The notes under the pieces are model-generated. The model made no database searches. It saw only the letters and a list, made by a program, of their open reading frames with translations, and was not told the origin of the DNA. The translations under genes were made by a program, and so were the position numbers. From NCBI GenBank assembly GCA_945982465.1, contig CAMFSB010000063.1:1-8299 (forward strand): DNA of 8,299 nucleotides, given 5' to 3'. Shown one piece after another: positions 5,123 through 8,299 of this stretch; positions within the stretch are counted from its first letter, which is position 1; each line of letters begins with the position of its first letter. The DNA comes from an uncultured Faecalibacterium sp. (GTDB taxonomy: Bacteria; Bacillota; Clostridia; Oscillospirales; Ruminococcaceae).

Positions 5123-5863
5123 TTATTCGGTCAGTGCGCCGGCGATCAGTGCCTGGACGGCCCCTGGCAGCGCCTTTTGCTGCTCGCGGGTCAGGCCGGC
5201 GGTCTCCACCGGCGGCAGGATACGCACCGTCACCGGCCCGGGGGTGATGATGTAATGCCGGTCCTCAAAAATGGCGCGGGTGCCGCTGATGGCCACCGGC
5301 ACCACCGGCGCGCCGGCCTTGGTGGCCACGCGGAACGCCCCGCCCTTGAACTCGCCCATGCCGCCCTCTTCGCCCTTGTAGCGGGTGCCCTCGGGGAAGA
5401 TGGTAAAGCTCTGGCCGGTTTTTACCGTGTCGGTGGCGGCGTTCAACGCCCTCATGCTGGCGTGCACATCGTCCCGCACCACGAACACGCACCCCAACAG
5501 CCGCATCCAGCGGCGCACCAGCGGGATCCTGTCGATCTCCTGCTTGGCCAGCAGGCCGTGGGGGCCGTCCAGCGCGGTGAGCATGACCGGGATATCAAAA
5601 TAGCTGCGGTGGTTGGCCACAAACACGCAAGCGCGCCCCGCGGGGATGTTTTCGCGGCCGGTCACGGTCACTTTGACGCCGCCCAGTTTGAGCAGCGTGC
5701 CGCACCAGTGGGGCACATGCGGCTCCACAATGGCGCGCACCGCGGCCGCGTCGCCGGCGGCCAGGGCCTTTTCGCCCCGGCGCAGCACCGGCAGATGTAC
5801 GATCATGTACCCGAAAAAGTAGGCGAACCAGACCACCATTCGCAGCGCATACAATACGACCAA
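5123..5863 (-). CDS. plsC: 1-acyl-sn-glycerol-3-phosphate acyltransferase (PlsC family)
   Basis: The 246-aa protein belongs to the PlsC acyltransferase family, which adds the second acyl chain to lysophosphatidic acid to give phosphatidic acid at the inner face of the membrane. The catalytic HX4D motif is NHRSYFDIP (H85, D90), followed by GCVFVVRDD (124-132), FPEGTR (156-161) and VVPVAI (187-192), in family order and spacing. A hydrophobic N-terminal segment (about 1-25) should tether it. I chose the TTG at 5863 because GGGAGG lies 7 nt before it and because the promoter start site near 5906 is downstream of the far ATG at 5947; an internal ATG ten codons on (about 5833) lacks a ribosome-binding site. 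It is the first gene of a minus-strand unit ending at 3947-3999. The exact acyl acceptor cannot be told from sequence. Confidence 0.93.
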   Translation of the reverse strand: MVVLYALRMVVWFAYFFGYMIVHLPVLRRGEKALAAGDAAAVRAIVEPHVPHWCGTLLKLGGVKVTVTGRENIPAGRACVFVANHRSYFDIPVMLTALDGPHGLLAKQEIDRIPLVRRWMRLLGCVFVVRDDVHASMRALNAATDTVKTGQSFTIFPEGTRYKGEEGGMGEFKGGAFRVATKAGAPVVPVAISGTRAIFEDRHYIITPGPVTVRILPPVETAGLTREQQKALPGAVQALIAGALTE

Positions 5864-5905
5864 AACGACGCCTCCCTTGCGCAGATCCCATTCTATGGGA
5901 AAAAC

Positions 5906-5921
5906 TGCCTTTATTCTACCA
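5906..5921 (-). promoter_or_regulatory. Extended -10 promoter for the plsC unit
   Basis: TGG-TAGAAT on the minus strand (5921-5913) is an extended -10 element (TGn before the hexamer). The -35 region is poor (CTGCTT-like), as is usual for this class. The start site would be near 5906, giving a leader of about 43 nt to the TTG codon. A near-palindrome CACAGATTTGTG (5920-5931) covers the upstream edge of this element. Confidence 0.6.
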
Positions 5922-5976
5922 CAGATTTGTGAAAAAAGCAGGAACACTGTCGGGAAAAGTGATGGGAAAATCTGTG
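5920..5976. repeat. Inverted and direct repeats in the divergent promoter region
   Basis: CACAGATTT (5920-5928) is repeated inverted as AAATCTGTG (5968-5976). ATGGGAAAA-n-CTG occurs twice as a direct repeat with one mismatch (5895-5907 and 5962-5974), and GGGAAAA occurs a third time at 5952-5958. They lie between the two divergent promoters and could be binding sites for a shared regulator. Confidence 0.4.
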
Positions 5977-5993
5977 TTTTGGGGCGGCTGTAC

Positions 5994-6022
5994 TTGCCAA
6001 ATCCGCCAAATCGGGCTATTAT
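5994..6022 (+). promoter_or_regulatory. Sigma-A promoter for the rightward operon
   Basis: TTGCCA (5994-5999), a 17-nt spacer and TATTAT (6017-6022) match the consensus closely. The start site is predicted near 6029, about 48 nt before the GTG codon of the first gene. Confidence 0.75.
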
Positions 6023-6076
6023 TAGGGTGATGAATTATGCGCGATCCATAGAATTGCGGAAAGGGGGCGCGCGGCT

Positions 6077-7432
6077 GTGGAGCAAAGGCGGAACCTGATC
6101 CTGACCGGCACGGAAACCTTTTCCAAGGGCGGGCTGGATAACGTGGCGCTGGAAAACGGCAGCATCGTGCTGGATGGCGCGGCCGGCCGGCACATGCCGT
6201 TTGGCTGCTATACCACGCCGGAATTTGCGCTGCCGCCCTTTTGCAACCTGAATGTGAGCTGGAACGCCGATACCCCGGATAAAACCGTGATCGAGGCGCA
6301 GTGCCGCGTGCTGGCGGGCGGCGCGTGGACGGGCTGGATGAGTTTTGGCAAATGGAGTCCGGCCTACCCGCGCAAAAGCCCCGGCGGTAGCGCCGCAGGG
6401 CAGGACAAAATGGTGTTCTGCAGCGGCGACACCATCACGGTGGCGGTGCCGGGCGGCGGCAGCGCGGTGCAGCTGCGCATGAATTTGTATTCCGATGACG
6501 AAAAATGCACCCCCGCAGTGCGGCTGCTGGCTGTGGCCGCCCGCCCCCTTGCGTGGGAAAAGCTGGACGGCAGCCCGGTGAACCGCACCCTGTTTCTGCC
6601 GGAATACAGCATGCACCAGCACGACTACACCTTTGGCCAGAGCATGGATCTGCCGCTGGTGCTGGCGGGCATGATGAACCGCTACGGCGAGGATGTGCTG
6701 CCCGAGGAGCTGGCCTACGGCATGAGCGACGGCGCCACCGCTTTGTGCCGCAACGCGGCGTACGCGGCGGCCATGGCGGGCAGCTGCGGGTTCCGTTGCT
6801 GGCAGGCCTGGGCCGATGTGAGCGATTTGCGCGCCGAGGTCCGCGCGGGGTATTCCGCCGCTGTAGAGCTGGAAAACCGCGCCGGCCGCGAGATCAGCAC
6901 CCGCTGGATGGGCCTGCACGGCTTTTGCCACGAAACGTCGCCCGCTGCTGACGCCGCTTTGCTGCCCGACCCGGCGGCTGCGCCGGGCGAGGGGGCGCTG
7001 CGGCTGCCTCTGACGGAATTCAGGCGGCTGTTCACCGGCCGGGCGCTGTTGCTGCGGCCCCGCATCCGGGGCACACAGCGCATCTGGCCGCGCCGCACGG
7101 GCTGTAGCCTCAAGCCGGGCGCTGCCCCGGGCGAATACCTGTTTGAACGGCGGGGCGAGCTGTGGCCCCTGCCGGAGAATTTCGGCGGCTGGCTGGCCGC
7201 CGCCCCGCACGACGGCGTGGCCCACGCCACCACCGCTGCCCGCACGTTCCTGCGGCTGCAGGGCAGCGCGGCGGGCGGGATCTGCCTGCCGCCGGAATAT
7301 ATCACGCCCGGCGCGCGTTATAGTATTTATGCAGTGGATGAGACCGGTTCGCTGCGTGTGGCGGAGCTTCGGCTCCCGGGCACGCCGCCGGCCCCGCCCG
7401 CCGCTGAAGAACCTGCAAACCGCAAACCATAA
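6077..7432 (+). CDS. C39-like peptidase-fold protein, apparently catalytically dead
   Basis: This 451-aa protein starts at a GTG with AAGGGGG 9 nt upstream. Three parts are visible. Residues about 10-160 form a beta-rich domain with a N-L-N-V-S-W-N-A-D-T-P motif (57-67) and GWMSFGKWSP (86-95). Residues about 171-328 align by eye with the Peptidase_C39_2 domain of clostridial proteins: LPEYSMHQ (174-181), then VLAGMMNRYGEDVLPEELA (195-213), GSCGFRCWQAWADVSDLR (235-252), a GF at 282-283, and DPAA (298-301). The site where active members have cysteine (C-S-P-T) reads D191-L-P-L, and the site of the histidine before V-V-x-G-F reads R276; the Asp is kept. The C-terminal 120 residues are an unrecognised beta-rich extension with a proline-rich tail. 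There is no signal peptide. It heads an operon with a kinase-like and a MATE gene. A binding or regulatory role is inferred. Confidence 0.72.
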   Translation: MEQRRNLILTGTETFSKGGLDNVALENGSIVLDGAAGRHMPFGCYTTPEFALPPFCNLNVSWNADTPDKTVIEAQCRVLAGGAWTGWMSFGKWSPAYPRKSPGGSAAGQDKMVFCSGDTITVAVPGGGSAVQLRMNLYSDDEKCTPAVRLLAVAARPLAWEKLDGSPVNRTLFLPEYSMHQHDYTFGQSMDLPLVLAGMMNRYGEDVLPEELAYGMSDGATALCRNAAYAAAMAGSCGFRCWQAWADVSDLRAEVRAGYSAAVELENRAGREISTRWMGLHGFCHETSPAADAALLPDPAAAPGEGALRLPLTEFRRLFTGRALLLRPRIRGTQRIWPRRTGCSLKPGAAPGEYLFERRGELWPLPENFGGWLAAAPHDGVAHATTAARTFLRLQGSAAGGICLPPEYITPGARYSIYAVDETGSLRVAELRLPGTPPAPPAAEEPANRKP

Positions 7433-7439
7433 ACCGATA

Positions 7440-7447
7440 AAGGAGAG
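7440..7447 (+). promoter_or_regulatory. Ribosome-binding site of the kinase-like gene
   Basis: AAGGAGAG ends 6 nt before the ATG at 7454 and follows the stop of the previous gene directly, which fixes the start. Confidence 0.8.
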
Positions 7448-7453
7448 AGCATT

Positions 7454-8215
7454 ATGGAAAAATGTATCATCACCGTGGGCCGTGAGTTCTGCACCGGCGG
7501 CTATGACATTGCCGAAAAGGTCGCGCAGAAGCTGGGCATCAAGATGTACGACAAGGAGCTGATCACCCTGGCGGCTAAGGATTCGGGCCTTTCGGAAGAG
7601 GCGGTGGCGGCCAGCGAAAAGCAGCACACCCACAGCCTTTTGTACAGCCTGTATACCATGGGCAACGAGCTGCCCCTGGGCGATCAGGTGTTCATTCTGC
7701 AGAGCCGCATCATCAAGCAGCTGGCCGAGGAAGGCCCCTGCGTGATTCTGGGCCGCTGCGGCGACTATGTGCTGCGCGAGAACCCCAACGTGCTGCGCGT
7801 GTTCATCTACGCGCCCATCGAGTACCGCCGGGAGTACGCCCACTCCACGCCCTGGTTTGACGGCAAGAGCGAAAAGGAGATCGTGGACGAGATCAACAAG
7901 ACCGATAAAAAGCGCGCCTCGTATTACAACTACTATACGCAGAACCGTTGGGGCGACGCCCACAACTACGACCTGGCCGTCAACGCGGCGCTGGGTCAGG
8001 ACGCCTGCGTGGAGATGATCCTGACCGCGGCGGCCGCCAAGGCCAAGGCCTGCGCCGCGCCGGACTGGCGCCGCCCTGCCCGGCCGCGGCGGGACGGCGT
8101 GTGTTCGGCGCGCCCTGACCAGCGGCCGGAACAAATCATAAAAAAGAGGAGTAAACGGAACAAGTGGAGAAGACGATCAAACAAGCCCCCGCCGAGAACA
8201 TCATGGGCACCATGA
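7454..8215 (+). CDS. Cytidylate kinase-like family protein with an abnormal C-terminal extension
   Basis: This 253-aa ORF begins with IITVGREFCTGGYDIAEKV (5-23), the phosphate-loop version typical of the Cytidylate_kin2 family, which lacks the usual Walker A lysine. Other family marks are MYDKELI (31-37), CVILGRCGDYVLRE (96-109), FIYAPIEYRREYA (117-129) and KTDKKRASYYNYYTQNRWGD (149-168) followed by YDLAVNA. The family is taken to bind nucleotides; the true substrate is unsettled. Homologues as I remember them end at about 200-210 residues, near E-M-I-L-T-A-A-A-A-K-A-K-A (187-199). Here reading continues for 54 residues of Arg/Pro/Lys-rich sequence with rare AGA/AGG codons, runs through the next gene's ribosome-binding site and overlaps its first 52 bases. 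This suggests a lost stop codon or a small indel near 8050. It is 21 nt after the C39-like gene and clearly in the same operon. Confidence 0.85.
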   Translation: MEKCIITVGREFCTGGYDIAEKVAQKLGIKMYDKELITLAAKDSGLSEEAVAASEKQHTHSLLYSLYTMGNELPLGDQVFILQSRIIKQLAEEGPCVILGRCGDYVLRENPNVLRVFIYAPIEYRREYAHSTPWFDGKSEKEIVDEINKTDKKRASYYNYYTQNRWGDAHNYDLAVNAALGQDACVEMILTAAAAKAKACAAPDWRRPARPRRDGVCSARPDQRPEQIIKKRSKRNKWRRRSNKPPPRTSWAP

Positions 8216-8299
8216 ACGTGAACACCCTGCTCATCAAGCTGAGCGTGCCTATGATGATCTCGATGCTGGTGCAGGCGCTGTACAACGTGGAGGACTCAA
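8164..8299 (+). CDS. MATE family efflux transporter, N-terminal fragment
   Basis: The 45 residues visible before the window ends include ENIMGTMNVNTLLIKLSVPM and MISMLVQALYNVEDS, the well-conserved opening of MATE/NorM-type transporters, which export drugs or metabolites in exchange for Na+ or H+. The first transmembrane helix begins at about residue 24. The GTG at 8164 is the first possible start in this frame, since TAA precedes it at 8152; AGAGGAG (8145-8151) lies 12 nt upstream, slightly far. The internal ATG at 8203 has no ribosome-binding site. The gene overlaps the 3' end of the kinase-like ORF in another frame and continues beyond the window. Confidence 0.88.
   Translation, partial: MEKTIKQAPAENIMGTMNVNTLLIKLSVPMMISMLVQALYNVEDS

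Noticed and set aside
5864..5947. Upstream ATG for plsC (28 extra residues)
   Set aside because: The predicted promoter lies inside this stretch, and the TTG at 5863 has a well-spaced GGGAGG.
6035..8134. Minus-strand open frame of 699 codons opposite the C39-like and kinase-like genes
   Set aside because: It covers two plus-strand genes that have promoters, ribosome-binding sites and family motifs; its own translation is low-complexity Ala/Arg/His/Gln.
1..8299. CRISPR array, tRNA, insertion sequence or prophage genes
   Set aside because: I saw no regularly spaced repeats, no tRNA cloverleaf with a CCA-type end, and no transposase, integrase or phage structural motif in any frame.

Overview
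The window looks like chromosomal DNA from a GC-rich gut Firmicute of the Oscillospiraceae (Faecalibacterium / Gemmiger / Subdoligranulum type). The grounds are very high GC with strong GC3 codon use, purine-rich Shine-Dalgarno sites (AAAGGAGG, AAAGGAGAG), sigma-A type promoters, and protein families I associate with that group. This placement is inference, not the result of a search.

The window is split by a divergent promoter region at about 5864-6076. Everything to its left is on the minus strand. Reading away from the promoter these are: a PlsC-type acyltransferase started at TTG; a one-pass membrane protein of unknown function; a small proline-rich ORF that overlaps its neighbour's stop by GTGA; and a strong bidirectional terminator at 3947-3999. 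Next comes prfC (release factor 3) with its own promoter and a long leader. After a terminator-rich gap there is a radical SAM/SPASM enzyme, followed 3 nt later by a small exported protein that is interrupted near the left edge of the window.

To the right, on the plus strand, a clear promoter (TTGCCA-17-TATTAT) drives a 451-aa protein that resembles C39-like cysteine peptidases but lacks the catalytic cysteine and histidine. A cytidylate-kinase-like protein with an odd C-terminal extension follows 21 nt later, then the start of a MATE-family transporter that overlaps this extension and runs off the window.

The parts most worth following up are: (1) the radical SAM enzyme with a PqqD/RRE-like N-terminus coupled to an exported protein, a possible maturase-substrate pair; (2) the C39-like pseudo-peptidase; (3) the unannotated-looking small proline-rich ORF, supported by the terminator just after its stop; (4) a ribosome-binding site followed by ATG-TAA in the leader of the release factor gene; (5) an intrinsic terminator placed directly before the radical SAM ribosome-binding site. 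The first ~45 bases look unlike the rest of the window and may be a contig-end artefact. I saw no tRNA, rRNA, CRISPR array, insertion sequence or phage gene.
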